A stretch of 64,000 nt of DNA, from assembly GCF_900110735.1 (NCBI RefSeq), contig NZ_FOET01000013.1, forward strand, positions 62,001 through 126,000. Reading direction: 5' to 3'. Position 1 is the stretch's first letter. The number at the start of each line of letters is the position of its first letter. Below, piece after piece: positions 25,256-33,695 of this stretch. This DNA is from Streptomyces radiopugnans (lineage in GTDB: Bacteria; Actinomycetota; Actinomycetes; Streptomycetales; Streptomycetaceae). The position numbers were made by a program, and so were the translations under genes. Under the pieces are notes generated by a model that was given only the letters and a program-made list of their open reading frames with translations, was not told the DNA's origin and searched no databases.

Positions 25256-25300
25256 AGCCGCCTGAAGAGATCTTCAGGCGGCTTCAGGAAGCCCTCAGCC
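25256..25300. promoter_or_regulatory. CTTCAGG repeat cluster between the two-component genes and the PepSY gene
   Basis: 25256-25283 is a near-perfect palindrome (13 of 14 pairs) built of CCTGAAG and CTTCAGG. A further CTTCAGG at 25282 is spaced 10 bp from the one at 25272, and a weaker CCCTCAGC follows at about 25291. Direct repeats with about one helical turn spacing fit an OmpR/PhoB-type regulator site. Confidence 0.6.
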
Positions 25301-25358
25301 GCGCCCTGCGACGGTGTTCCACGTCAGATGCGGAACCCGTCTGCAGGGAGGAACACCC

Positions 25359-25901
25359 ATGAACCGCAAGCTGGTCGTCGCCGCCGTCGCCACCGCCGCC
25401 CTCGCCGTCGGCGGTGGCACCCTCGCCTTCGCCGAGGACGACACCGATCGGAGCGCCCTGGCCGCTAGCCTGCGGGCCGGCGCCGACACCGACGACCGGG
25501 ACGACAGCCGGGACGACAGGAGCGACGACGACCGGGGCGAGCGGCAGACGCTGCGCGGCGCCGGGATCACCCTCCAGGAGGCCGTCGCGGCCGCGCTGAA
25601 GGCCGTGCCGGGCACGGCGGAGTCCGCCGAGCTGGACGACGACGACAGCGACCGGCTGGTCTGGGACGTCGACGTCCTGGGCGAGGACGGCGCCTGGCAC
25701 GAGGTCTCGGTGGACGCGGACAGCGCCGACGTGCTGGAGCGGGGCGCCGGCTCGGACGACGGCGACGACGCGGAGGACGACCGGGACGACGACACGGACG
25801 ACCGGGACGACGACGCGGAGGACCGGGGCAAGGCCGACGCCGACGACCGGGACGACGACAAGGGCGGCGACGACCGGGACGACGACCGCCGCGAGGGCTG
25901 A
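25359..25901 (+). CDS. Secreted PepSY-domain protein with Asp-rich tracts
   Basis: 180 residues. Signal peptide 1-25 (MNRKLVVAAVATAALAVGGG... ending AFA-EDD). An Asp/Arg-rich segment (about 43-60) precedes a PepSY domain (about 68-130: GITLQEAVAAALKAVPGTAESAEL, VWDVDVLGEDGAWHEVSVDADSADVL), and the last 50 residues repeat D-D-R-D-D-D units. ATG 25359 follows GGGAGGA. PepSY domains act as protease inhibitors or modulators of partner sensors. Divergent from the two-component pair, it is likely its output and possibly a feedback ligand of the kinase. Confidence 0.88.
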   Translation: MNRKLVVAAVATAALAVGGGTLAFAEDDTDRSALAASLRAGADTDDRDDSRDDRSDDDRGERQTLRGAGITLQEAVAAALKAVPGTAESAELDDDDSDRLVWDVDVLGEDGAWHEVSVDADSADVLERGAGSDDGDDAEDDRDDDTDDRDDDAEDRGKADADDRDDDKGGDDRDDDRREG

Positions 25902-25920
25902 CGGCCGTCCCCCGCCGGGC

Positions 25921-26880
25921 TCACTCGCCCGTCAGCCCCGCCACCAGCTCGTCGGCCGCCGCGTACGGGTCGAGCGTCCCGCCCACGATCCGCTCGGCCA
26001 GCGCGTCCAGGCGCCGGTCGCCGCGCAGGTCGCCGATGCGCTCGCGCAGCGCGGTCACCGCGATGGTCTCCACCTCGCGGGCCGCGCGCGCCCGGTGGCG
26101 CTCGGCGAGCACCCCGCGCTCCTCCATCCAGGCCCGGTGCTTCTCCAGCGCCTCGACGACCTCGTCGACGCCCTCGCCGCGCGCGGCGACGGTCTTGACG
26201 ATCGGCGGGCGCCAGTCGCCGGGCCCCCGGGCCTCGCCCAGGCCCAGCATGTGGTTGAGCTCGCGGGCGGTGGCGTCGGCGCCGTCGCGGTCGGCCTTGT
26301 TGACCACGTACACGTCGCCGATCTCCAGGATCCCGGCCTTGGCGGCCTGGATGCCGTCGCCCATGCCGGGTGCGAGGAGGACGACGGAGGTGTCGGCCTG
26401 CGAGGCGATCTCGACCTCGGACTGGCCGACGCCGACCGTCTCCACCAGGACCACGTCGCAGCCGGCCGCGTCCAGGACGCGGATGGCCTGCGGGGCGGCC
26501 CAGGCCAGGCCGCCGAGGTGGCCGCGGGTGGCCATGGAGCGGATGTAGACGCCGGGGTCGGAGGCGTGCTCGGACATCCGCACCCGGTCGCCCAGCAGCG
26601 CGCCGCCGGAGAAGGGCGAGGAGGGGTCCACCGCGAGGACGCCGACCCGCCTGCCGGCCTTGCGGTACGCGGTCACCAGCGCCGAGGTGGAGGTGGACTT
26701 GCCCACCCCCGGCGAGCCGGTCAGGCCGACGACGTACGCGTTGCCCGTCAGCGGCGCCAGCGCCGCCATGACCTCCCTGAGCTGCGGGGAGGCACCCTCC
26801 ACCAGCGAGATCAGCCGGGCCACGGCCCGGGGCCTGCCCTGCCGTGCCTGCTCCACCAGTCCGGGGACGTCCACCGCCAT
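25921..26880 (-). CDS. meaB: MeaB/ArgK-family GTPase, B12 mutase chaperone
   Basis: G3E-family GTPase of 319 residues that protects and reloads adenosylcobalamin-dependent acyl-CoA mutases. Seen: P-loop GSPGVGKST (55-63), LAVDPSSPFSGGALLGDRVRM, RSMATRGHLGGLA, the Walker B-like VETVGVGQSE, and the base-specificity motif NKAD. ATG 26880 follows GAGGAG at 11 nt; upstream in-frame codons are repeat-derived and unlikely. Likely client mutases: IcmA (in this window) and methylmalonyl-CoA mutase (elsewhere). It lies downstream of the thiolase on the same strand, separated by a terminator and repeats. Confidence 0.95.
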   Translation of the reverse strand: MAVDVPGLVEQARQGRPRAVARLISLVEGASPQLREVMAALAPLTGNAYVVGLTGSPGVGKSTSTSALVTAYRKAGRRVGVLAVDPSSPFSGGALLGDRVRMSEHASDPGVYIRSMATRGHLGGLAWAAPQAIRVLDAAGCDVVLVETVGVGQSEVEIASQADTSVVLLAPGMGDGIQAAKAGILEIGDVYVVNKADRDGADATARELNHMLGLGEARGPGDWRPPIVKTVAARGEGVDEVVEALEKHRAWMEERGVLAERHRARAAREVETIAVTALRERIGDLRGDRRLDALAERIVGGTLDPYAAADELVAGLTGE

Positions 26881-26904
26881 GCGTGCTGCGCTCCTCGCGT
26901 TACT

Positions 26905-26950
26905 CGGCCGTCGCCGGCCCTCGTCGGCCTTCATCGGCCCTCGTCGGCCG
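26905..26950. repeat. Decameric repeat CGGCCNTCNT upstream of meaB
   Basis: Four and a half imperfect head-to-tail copies of a 10-bp unit (CGGCCGTCGC, CGGCCCTCGT, CGGCCTTCAT, CGGCCCTCGT, CGGCCG) ending 25 bp upstream of the meaB start, likely in its leader. Confidence 0.8.
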
Positions 26951-27030
26951 CCGGGTGGCCACTGTGGCCGGCCGTCCGGTCCGGCCGTCATTCTTCCCGC
27001 GCCGCTCGCGCGCCGCCGTGCCGCCGGTCA

Positions 27031-27070
27031 CACGGGCCCGCACCCGCCGGGTACGGCGTACGGGCCCGTG
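27031..27070 (-). terminator. Terminator of the thiolase gene
   Basis: Perfect 10-bp arms CACGGGCCCG and CGGGCCCGTG with a 20-nt interval that can pair further, 11 bp downstream of the stop at 27082. Confidence 0.7.
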
Positions 27071-27081
27071 CGACCGCGCCG

Positions 27082-28308
27082 TCACTTCCTGGGCACCCGC
27101 ACGATCAGGGCGTCGCCCTGGCCGCCGCCGCCGCACAGCGCCGCGGCGCCGACGCCGCCGCCGCGGCGCTTGAGCTCCAGGGCGAGGTGGAGCACGATGC
27201 GCGCGCCGGACATACCGATCGGGTGACCCAGCGCGATCGCGCCGCCGTTGACGTTCACCTTTTCGTGGTCGATGCCGAGGTCCTTCATCGACTGCACCGC
27301 GACGGCCGCGAACGCCTCGTTGATCTCGATCAGGTCGAGGTCGCCGACCTCCAGGCCGTCCTTCTTCAGGGCGTGGCGGATGGCGTTGGACGGCTGCGAC
27401 TGCAGGGAGTTGTCGGGGCCCGCGACGTTGCCGTGGGCGCCGATCTCGGCGATCCACTCCAGGCCCAGCTCCTCGGCCTTGGCCCTGCTCATCACGACCA
27501 CCGCGGCGGCGCCGTCGGAGATCTGCGAGGAGCTGCCGGCGGTGATGGTGCCGTCCTTGGCGAAGGCCGGGCGCAGCCTGCCCAGGGACTCGGCGGTGGT
27601 CTCGGGCCGGATGCCCTCGTCCTTGGAGAACAGGATCGGGTCGCCCTTGCGCTGCGGGATCTCCACCGGGGTGATCTCGGCGTCGAACAGGCCGTTCTTC
27701 TGCGCGGCGGCGGCCCGCTGGTGGGAGAGGGCGGCGATCTCGTCCTGCTCGGCGCGGCCGATGCCCAGGCGGGTGTTGTGCTTCTCCGTGGACTCGCCCA
27801 TGGCGACGTTCTCGAAGGAGTCGGTCAGGCCGTCGTGGGCCATGGCGTCCAGCATCTGCACCGCGCCGTACTTGAAGCCCTCGCGGGACTTCGGCAGCAG
27901 GTGGGGGGCGTTGGTCATGGACTCCTGGCCGCCGGCGACGACCACGTCGAACTCGCCGGCGCGGATGAGCTGGTCGGCCAGCGCGATGGCGTCCAGGCCC
28001 GACAGGCAGACCTTGTTGATCGTCAGCGCGGGGACGTTCATGGGGATGCCGGCCTTGACGGCGGCCTGGCGCGCCGGGATCTGCCCGGCGCCGGCCTGGA
28101 GCACCTGGCCCATGATCACGTACTCGACCTGGTCCCCGCCGATGCCCGCGCGGTCCAGGGCCGCCTTGATGGCGAAGCCGCCCAGGTCGGCGCCGGAGAA
28201 GGTCTTCAGGGAGCCCAGCAGGCGGCCCATGGGCGTACGGGCGCCCGCGACGATCACGGAGGTGGCGGCGGACGCCGAACGGGTCTCGGGGTTCGTCTTT
28301 TCGGTCAC
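27082..28308 (-). CDS. Acetyl-CoA C-acetyltransferase (thiolase)
   Basis: Condenses two acetyl-CoA to acetoacetyl-CoA, or cleaves beta-ketoacyl-CoA; cytoplasmic. 408 residues, with nucleophile Cys101 (NKVCLSGLDAI), NEAFAAV, GGAIALGHPIGMSGAR carrying the His, and the second Cys in ALCGGGGQGDA. GTG 28308 follows GAAGGGG; the upstream frame to 28353 lacks a better start. It lies divergent from methylmalonyl-CoA epimerase and upstream of meaB. Together with the 3-hydroxybutyryl-CoA dehydrogenase at 42255 it could supply the first two steps of the butyryl-CoA or ethylmalonyl-CoA route. Confidence 0.95.
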   Translation of the reverse strand: MTEKTNPETRSASAATSVIVAGARTPMGRLLGSLKTFSGADLGGFAIKAALDRAGIGGDQVEYVIMGQVLQAGAGQIPARQAAVKAGIPMNVPALTINKVCLSGLDAIALADQLIRAGEFDVVVAGGQESMTNAPHLLPKSREGFKYGAVQMLDAMAHDGLTDSFENVAMGESTEKHNTRLGIGRAEQDEIAALSHQRAAAAQKNGLFDAEITPVEIPQRKGDPILFSKDEGIRPETTAESLGRLRPAFAKDGTITAGSSSQISDGAAAVVVMSRAKAEELGLEWIAEIGAHGNVAGPDNSLQSQPSNAIRHALKKDGLEVGDLDLIEINEAFAAVAVQSMKDLGIDHEKVNVNGGAIALGHPIGMSGARIVLHLALELKRRGGGVGAAALCGGGGQGDALIVRVPRK

Positions 28309-28332
28309 GGTGCGGCCCCTTCGGAGCAGGGA

Positions 28333-28348
28333 GTTAACGAGGGTTATC
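28333..28348. promoter_or_regulatory. Imperfect inverted repeat upstream of the thiolase
   Basis: GTTAACGAGGGTTATC contains TAAC-N4-GTTA symmetry, 25 bp upstream of the thiolase GTG, in the region shared with the divergent epimerase gene. Candidate operator only. Confidence 0.35.
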
Positions 28349-28445
28349 GCCAATGTACTGAGCGGTACCGTCCCGGGTCACCGGTCGGTCGGTGTGACCG
28401 TGCGCACGTTGCGTAACCACACTCCGAGACGGTGCACTGTCTTCC

Positions 28446-28877
28446 ATGCTGACGCGCATCGACCACATCGGTATCGCCTGTTTCGACCTGGACAAGACGG
28501 TGGACTTCTACCGTGCCACCTACGGCTTCGAGGTGTTCCACACCGAGGTGAACGAGGAGCAGGGGGTGCGCGAGGCCATGCTGCGGATCAACGGCACGGA
28601 CGACGGCGGCGCCTCCTACCTCCAGCTCCTGGAACCGACCCGCGACGACTCCACGGTGGCCAAGTGGCTGGCGAAGAACGGCGAGGGCGTGCACCACATC
28701 GCCTTCGGCACCGCGGACGTCGACGGCGAGGCCGAGGCGATCCGGAACAAGGGCGTCCGGGTGCTGTACGACGAGCCGCGCACCGGCTCGATGGGCTCGC
28801 GGATCACCTTCCTCCACCCCAAGGACTGCCACGGCGTACTCACCGAACTGGTCACCTCCGCTTCCTCACACCACTGA
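28446..28877 (+). CDS. mce: Methylmalonyl-CoA epimerase
   Basis: Interconverts (2R)- and (2S)-methylmalonyl-CoA, between propionyl-CoA carboxylase and the B12 mutase. 143 residues, one vicinal-oxygen-chelate protein with paired beta-alpha-beta-beta-beta units: metal ligands His7 (IDHIGIA), the Gln in SYLQLLEP (Gln60), the His pair in VHHIAFG and the Glu in LTELVT. ATG 28446 has no evident ribosome site (TGTCTTCC precedes it), so it may be leaderless. Divergent from the thiolase. It supplies methylmalonyl-CoA for polyketides or succinyl-CoA. Confidence 0.95.
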   Translation: MLTRIDHIGIACFDLDKTVDFYRATYGFEVFHTEVNEEQGVREAMLRINGTDDGGASYLQLLEPTRDDSTVAKWLAKNGEGVHHIAFGTADVDGEAEAIRNKGVRVLYDEPRTGSMGSRITFLHPKDCHGVLTELVTSASSHH

Positions 28878-29025
28878 CGCCCGCTCCCCCGGCCGGTAGA
28901 GTGGCCGTTCGGCCGGGGCTGCGGGCCGGCAGGGGCCCGTCCCATGTTCCGCCGATGATCTGACACCATTTCTCCGAAGGGTCAGTTCACCTTCACCACG
29001 ACCAGGGGACGGATGGGACCGCGCA

Positions 29026-32000
29026 GTGCGGGGCTACGACCGCTACGAGGCTGACGACCACCTCTCTCAGCTCGAAGCCGAGATGAAGCGGCTGAAGGAC
29101 GAGCGGGAAAAGGCGATCGACCACGCCGACGACCTCGGCTACCAGGTCGAAGTGCTGCGCGCCAAGCTGCACGAGGCGCGCCGCGCTCTCGCCGCGCGCC
29201 CGGCCGGCTACGACAACCTGTCGCACCAGGCCGAGCAGCTGCTGCGCAACGCCCAGGCGCAGGCCGAGCAGTTGCGCGCGGACGCCGAGCGCGAGCTGCG
29301 CGAGGCCCGGGCCCAGACCCAGCGGCTCCTGCAGGAGCACGCCGAGCGGCAGGCCCGTATGGAGGCCGAGCTGCACGCCGAGGCGGTCGCCCGCCGCCAG
29401 CGGCTGGACGAGGAGCTGGCCGAGCGCCGCGCGACCGTCGAGTCCCACGTCAACGAGAACGTCGCCTGGGCCGAGCAGTTGCGCGCCCGCAGCGAGTCGC
29501 AGGCCCGGCGGCTGATGGACGAGGCCCGCGCCGAGGCCGAGCAGACCCTGGCCGCGGCCCGCGCCGAGGTGCAGCGGCTGACCGAGCAGTCCCGGCAGCG
29601 CCTGAACTCCGAGGCGGAGGCCGCCAAGGCCGAGGCCGAGCAGGTGCTGCGCCGGGCCCGCGCGGACGCCGAGCGGCTGCTGAACGCCGCCTCCACCCAG
29701 GCGCAGGAGGCCACCGAGCACGCCGAGCGGCTGCGCACCTCCACCGCCGCCGAGTCCGAGGCCGCCCGCCGCGAGGCCACCGCGCTGGCGCGCCAGGCCG
29801 AGCAGCGGATGCAGGAGGCCGAGACGGCGCTGCGCGAGGCCCGCGCGGAGGCCGACCGCGTCCTGGCCGAGGCGCGCGAGGCCGCCGCCAGGCGGCTGGC
29901 CGACGCCGAGTCTGAGAACGAGCAGCGCGGGCGTACCGCCAAGGCCGAGATCGCGCGCATGGTCGCCGAGGCCACCAAGGACGCCGAGGCCGCCAAGGCC
30001 GAGGCCGAGCAGGTGCGGGCCGACGCCCGCGCCGAGGCCGAGCGGCTGATCGCCGAGGCCCGCGAGAGCGCCCGCGCCAAGTCGGCCGAGGAGTCGGCCG
30101 CCCAGCTCGCCGAGGCCGCGCGTACGGCCGAGGAGGTGCTCACCAAGGCGTCCGAGGAGGCCAAGGCCACCACCCGGGCCGCCACCGAGGAGGCCGAGCG
30201 GCTGCGCACCGAGGCCGAGGCGGAGGCCGACCGGCTGCGGGCCGAGGCGCACGATCTGGCCGAGCAGCTCAAGGGCGCGGCCAAGGACGACACCAAGGAG
30301 TACCGCGCCAAGACCGTCGAGCTCCAGGAGGAGGCTCGGCGGCTGCGCGGCGAGGCCGAGCAGCTGCGCGCCGACGCGGTCGAGGAGGGCGAGCGGATCC
30401 GCGGCGAGGCCCGCCGCGAGGCCGTCCAGCAGATCGAGGAGGCCGCCAGCCGCGCCGAGGAGCTGCTCAGCCAGGCCAAGGCGGACGCCGAGGAGACCCG
30501 CGGCGCCGCGGTGGCCGAGGGCGAGCGGGTGCGCACCGAGGCGATCGAGCGGGCCACCGTCCTGCGCCGCCAGGCCGAAGAGGCACTGGAGCGGGCCCGT
30601 GCCGAGGCCGAGGAGCTGCGGACCGCGGCCGAGGAGCAGGCCGAGCGGACCCGCGAGGAGGCCGAGCAGGCCGGCCGCCGGCTGCGCGAGGAGGCCGAGC
30701 AGGCCGTCACCGCCCGCCGCGCCGAGGCCGACGCGGAGCTGGAGCGGCTGCGCGAGGAGGCCGAGCAGCGGCTGACCGCCGCCGAGGAGGAGCTGCGCGG
30801 GGCCCGTGAGGAGGCCGAGCGGCTGCGCGAGGAGACCCGCGCCGAGACCGAGCGGCTGCGCGCGGAGTCGGCGGAGCGGCTGCGCGGTCTGCGGGAGCAG
30901 GCCGAGGAGGAGGCCGAGCGGCTGCGCACCGAGGCCGTCTCCGACGCCGCGCAGGCCCGCGCCGAGGGCGAGGCCCTGGCGGTGCGGCTGCGCACCGAGG
31001 CGGCGACCGAGGCCGAGCGGCTGCGCACCGAGGCGCAGGAGACGGCCGACCGGGTGCGGGCGGAGGCGAACGCCGCCGCCGAGCGCATGGGCGCCGAGGC
31101 GGCCGAGGCGCTGGCCGCCGCCCAGGAGGAGGCCTCCAGGCGCCGCCGCGAGGCCGAGGAACTGCTCACCGGCGCCCGCCAGGAGGCGGACCGGGAGCGG
31201 GCCCAGGCCCGTGAGCAGAGCGAGGAGTTGCTCGCCTCGGCCCGCAAGCGGGTCGAGGAGGCGCAGGCCGAGGCCGAGCGGCTGGTGGCCGAGGCCGAGC
31301 GGCGGGCCGCCGAACTGGTCTCCGCCGCCGAGCAGAAGGCCCAGCAGGTACGCGACTCGGTCGCGGGCATGCACCAGCAGGCCGAGGAGGAGATCGCCGG
31401 TCTGCGTTCCGCGGCCGAGCACGCCGCGGCGACCCTGCGCCGGGAGGCGAAGGAGGAGACGGACGCCGCCAAGTCGCTGGCGGAGCGCACCGTTTCGGAG
31501 GCGATCGCCGAGGCGGACCGGGTCCGGGCCACGGCGGACGAGGAGGCCGAGCGCACGCGCGCCGAGGCCGACCGCGTACGGGACGAGGCCCGTGAGGCGG
31601 CGGCGCGCCGGCTGGGCGACGCGGCCGAGCAGGCCGACCGGCTGGTCGCCGAGGCCCGCGAGGAGGCCGTACGCATCGCGGCGGCCGCCGAGGAGCAGGC
31701 GGACACCATGGTGGGCGCCGCCCGCAAGGAGGCCGGGCGGCTGGTGGCCGAGGCGCGGGCGGAGAGCACCTCGCTGGTGGAGAAGTCCCGCAGCGACTCC
31801 GACACCATGCTGGAGGAGGCCCGCCGCGACGCGAGCGCCATCCGGGAGCGGGCCGAGGAGCTGCGCTCGCGCACCGAGGCCGAGGTCGAGGAACTGCACG
31901 AGCGGGCGCGCCGGGAGGCCGCCGAGGCGGTACGGTCCGCCGGCGAGCGTGTGGACAAGCTGGTGAAGGCGGCCGACGAGCAGCTGGCCGAGGCGAAGGA

Positions 32001-32409
32001 GAAGGCCCGTCAGACCCGCGCGGAGGCCGACTCCGAGGCGAGCAGGGTCCGTATCGCCGCGGTGCGCAAGGCCGAGGGGCTGCTCAAGGAGGCCGAGCAG
32101 AAGAAGGCCGCGATCGTCCGGGAGGCCGAGAAGGTGCTCGCCGAGGCGGAGGCCGAGGCGAAGCGGACCCTGGAGAAGGGCAAGCGCGAGCTGGACGTGC
32201 TGACCCGCCGCCGCGAGGACATCAACGCCGAGATCTCGCGCGTCCAGGACGTGCTGGAGGCGCTGGAGTCCTTCGAGTCACCCGGCAGGGGCAAGTCCGA
32301 CAAGGACGGCAAGGGGGGAAAGGGCTCTGACGGAGGATCGAACGGAGCGGTCAAGGCCGGTGTGGGAGCGGGAGCGGCGCATGGCGGCGGCAAACAGGGC
32401 AAGAACTGA
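29026..32409 (+). CDS. scy: Scy, long coiled-coil polarity scaffold protein
   Basis: 1127-residue, almost entirely coiled-coil protein. Scy organises the tip-located polarisome of Streptomyces hyphae with DivIVA and FilP. The conserved N-terminus MRGYDRYEADDHLSQLEAE resembles DivIVA-type starts, followed by continuous Ala/Glu/Arg-rich heptads (AEAERLRTEAE-like units repeated dozens of times). GTG 29026 is the only start compatible with the conserved N-terminus; the nearby ATG is out of frame. It is shorter than S. coelicolor Scy (about 1,326 residues as I recall), so repeat number has probably changed. filP follows 123 bp downstream. Confidence 0.93.
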   Translation: MRGYDRYEADDHLSQLEAEMKRLKDEREKAIDHADDLGYQVEVLRAKLHEARRALAARPAGYDNLSHQAEQLLRNAQAQAEQLRADAERELREARAQTQRLLQEHAERQARMEAELHAEAVARRQRLDEELAERRATVESHVNENVAWAEQLRARSESQARRLMDEARAEAEQTLAAARAEVQRLTEQSRQRLNSEAEAAKAEAEQVLRRARADAERLLNAASTQAQEATEHAERLRTSTAAESEAARREATALARQAEQRMQEAETALREARAEADRVLAEAREAAARRLADAESENEQRGRTAKAEIARMVAEATKDAEAAKAEAEQVRADARAEAERLIAEARESARAKSAEESAAQLAEAARTAEEVLTKASEEAKATTRAATEEAERLRTEAEAEADRLRAEAHDLAEQLKGAAKDDTKEYRAKTVELQEEARRLRGEAEQLRADAVEEGERIRGEARREAVQQIEEAASRAEELLSQAKADAEETRGAAVAEGERVRTEAIERATVLRRQAEEALERARAEAEELRTAAEEQAERTREEAEQAGRRLREEAEQAVTARRAEADAELERLREEAEQRLTAAEEELRGAREEAERLREETRAETERLRAESAERLRGLREQAEEEAERLRTEAVSDAAQARAEGEALAVRLRTEAATEAERLRTEAQETADRVRAEANAAAERMGAEAAEALAAAQEEASRRRREAEELLTGARQEADRERAQAREQSEELLASARKRVEEAQAEAERLVAEAERRAAELVSAAEQKAQQVRDSVAGMHQQAEEEIAGLRSAAEHAAATLRREAKEETDAAKSLAERTVSEAIAEADRVRATADEEAERTRAEADRVRDEAREAAARRLGDAAEQADRLVAEAREEAVRIAAAAEEQADTMVGAARKEAGRLVAEARAESTSLVEKSRSDSDTMLEEARRDASAIRERAEELRSRTEAEVEELHERARREAAEAVRSAGERVDKLVKAADEQLAEAKEKARQTRAEADSEASRVRIAAVRKAEGLLKEAEQKKAAIVREAEKVLAEAEAEAKRTLEKGKRELDVLTRRREDINAEISRVQDVLEALESFESPGRGKSDKDGKGGKGSDGGSNGAVKAGVGAGAAHGGGKQGKN

Positions 32410-32532
32410 GCCACTCGAACGGGCGTACATTGTGCATATCAAACCGGCATCTTCTCGAAGACACGCCGTTTTCCCCCCTAGGATTCCCTCTATCACTCTC
32501 CCGTCCGACCCCGTCTGACCGACAGGAACCCC

Positions 32533-33474
32533 ATGAGCGACAACACCTCTCCCTTCGGCTTCGAGCTCGTGCGGCGCGGCTACGACCGCGGTCAGGTGGA
32601 CGACCGCATCGCGAAGCTCGTCGCCGACCGTGACAACGCGCTGGCCCGTATCGCCTCGCTGGAGAAGCGCATCGAGGAGCTGCACCTCGAGACGCAGAAC
32701 GCACAGGCGCAGATCAACGACTCCGAGCCGTCGTACGCCGGACTGGGCGCCCGTGTCGAGAAGATCCTCCGTCTCGCCGAGGAGGAGGCCAAGGACCTGC
32801 GCGAGGAGGCCCGCCGGGCCGCCGAGCAGCACCGGGAGCTGGCCGAGTCCGCCGCGCAGCAGGTGCGCAACGACGCCGAGGCGTACGCCGCCGACCGCAA
32901 GGCCAAGGCGGAGGACGAGGGAGCCCGGATCGTCGAGAAGGCCAAGGGCGAGGCCGCCACGCTGCGCGCGGACGCGCAGAAGGACGCCCAGGCCAAGCGC
33001 GAGGAGGCCGACGCCCTCTTCGAGGACACCCGGGCCAAGGCCGCGCAGGCCGCCGCCGACTTCGAGACCAACCTGGCCAAGCGCCGCGAGCAGTCCGAGC
33101 GCGACCTGGCGTCCCGTCAGGCCAAGGCCGAGAAGCGCCTGGCGGAGATCGAGCACCGCGCCGAGCAGCTCCGCCTGGAGGCCGAGAAGCTGCGCACCGA
33201 CGCCGAGCGCCGCGCCCGCCAGACGGTGGAGACCGCCCAGCGCCAGGCCGAGGACATCGTGGCCGACGCCAACGCCAAGGCCGACCGCATCCGCAGCGAG
33301 TCCGAGCGCGAGCTGGCGGCGCTCACCAACCGCCGCGACAGCATCAACGCCCAGCTCACCAACGTCCGCGAGATGCTGGCCACGCTCACCGGCGCGGCCG
33401 TCGCCGCGACCGGGCAGCCGAGCACCGACAGCGGCGAGGAGTCGCTGGGCGTCCCCGCCCAGCAGTCGCGCTGA
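32533..33474 (+). CDS. filP: FilP, intermediate-filament-like cytoskeletal protein
   Basis: 313-residue coiled-coil protein that assembles into a subapical network, giving hyphae stiffness and interacting with DivIVA and Scy. N-terminal motif FGFELVRRGYDRGQVDDRIAKLVADRDNAL is the DivIVA-like segment shared with Scy. A head-proximal non-helical break (about 60-75) precedes a long rod, and the tail is PSTDSGEESLGVPAQQSR. ATG 32533 follows AGGAA. The 123 bp between scy and filP have no terminator but an AT-richer stretch that may be a separate promoter. A strong hairpin follows at 33528. Confidence 0.95.
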   Translation: MSDNTSPFGFELVRRGYDRGQVDDRIAKLVADRDNALARIASLEKRIEELHLETQNAQAQINDSEPSYAGLGARVEKILRLAEEEAKDLREEARRAAEQHRELAESAAQQVRNDAEAYAADRKAKAEDEGARIVEKAKGEAATLRADAQKDAQAKREEADALFEDTRAKAAQAAADFETNLAKRREQSERDLASRQAKAEKRLAEIEHRAEQLRLEAEKLRTDAERRARQTVETAQRQAEDIVADANAKADRIRSESERELAALTNRRDSINAQLTNVREMLATLTGAAVAATGQPSTDSGEESLGVPAQQSR

Positions 33475-33527
33475 GGCACGCCGACTGCGCCGACCGGGTC
33501 GGCCGCACCGGCAGACGGTGGGACACC

Positions 33528-33561
33528 GCGCCCCGTACCGCCCTTCGGCGGTGCGGGGCGC
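33528..33561 (+). terminator. Terminator downstream of filP
   Basis: 15-bp arms GCGCCCCGTACCGCC and GGCGGTGCGGGGCGC (one G-U pair) with a CTTC loop, 54 bp after the filP stop. Confidence 0.85.
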
Positions 33562-33695
33562 CGCCGTCTCCGCCCGCCTTTCGCGGAGGGCGCCGCGCCC
33601 CGGGAGCGGACGGGAACCGAACTCCCCCCGGTAGCCTCCTAGTCCAGACGGGGCCCAGCGCCCGGACCGCGACGGCCAGCAGGGGCGGAAGAAGC

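Noticed and set aside
28993..31899. Long minus-strand open frame opposite scy (Leu/Gly-rich, looks like a repetitive membrane protein)
   Set aside because: It arises from the reverse complement of the GAGGCCGAG-type codons of the Scy coiled coil. No ribosome site, and Scy is the recognised product.
29200..32300. Dense short repeats suggestive of a CRISPR or minisatellite array
   Set aside because: They are in-frame coding repeats (Ala-Glu-Ala-Glu heptads) with variable sequence and no spacer structure.
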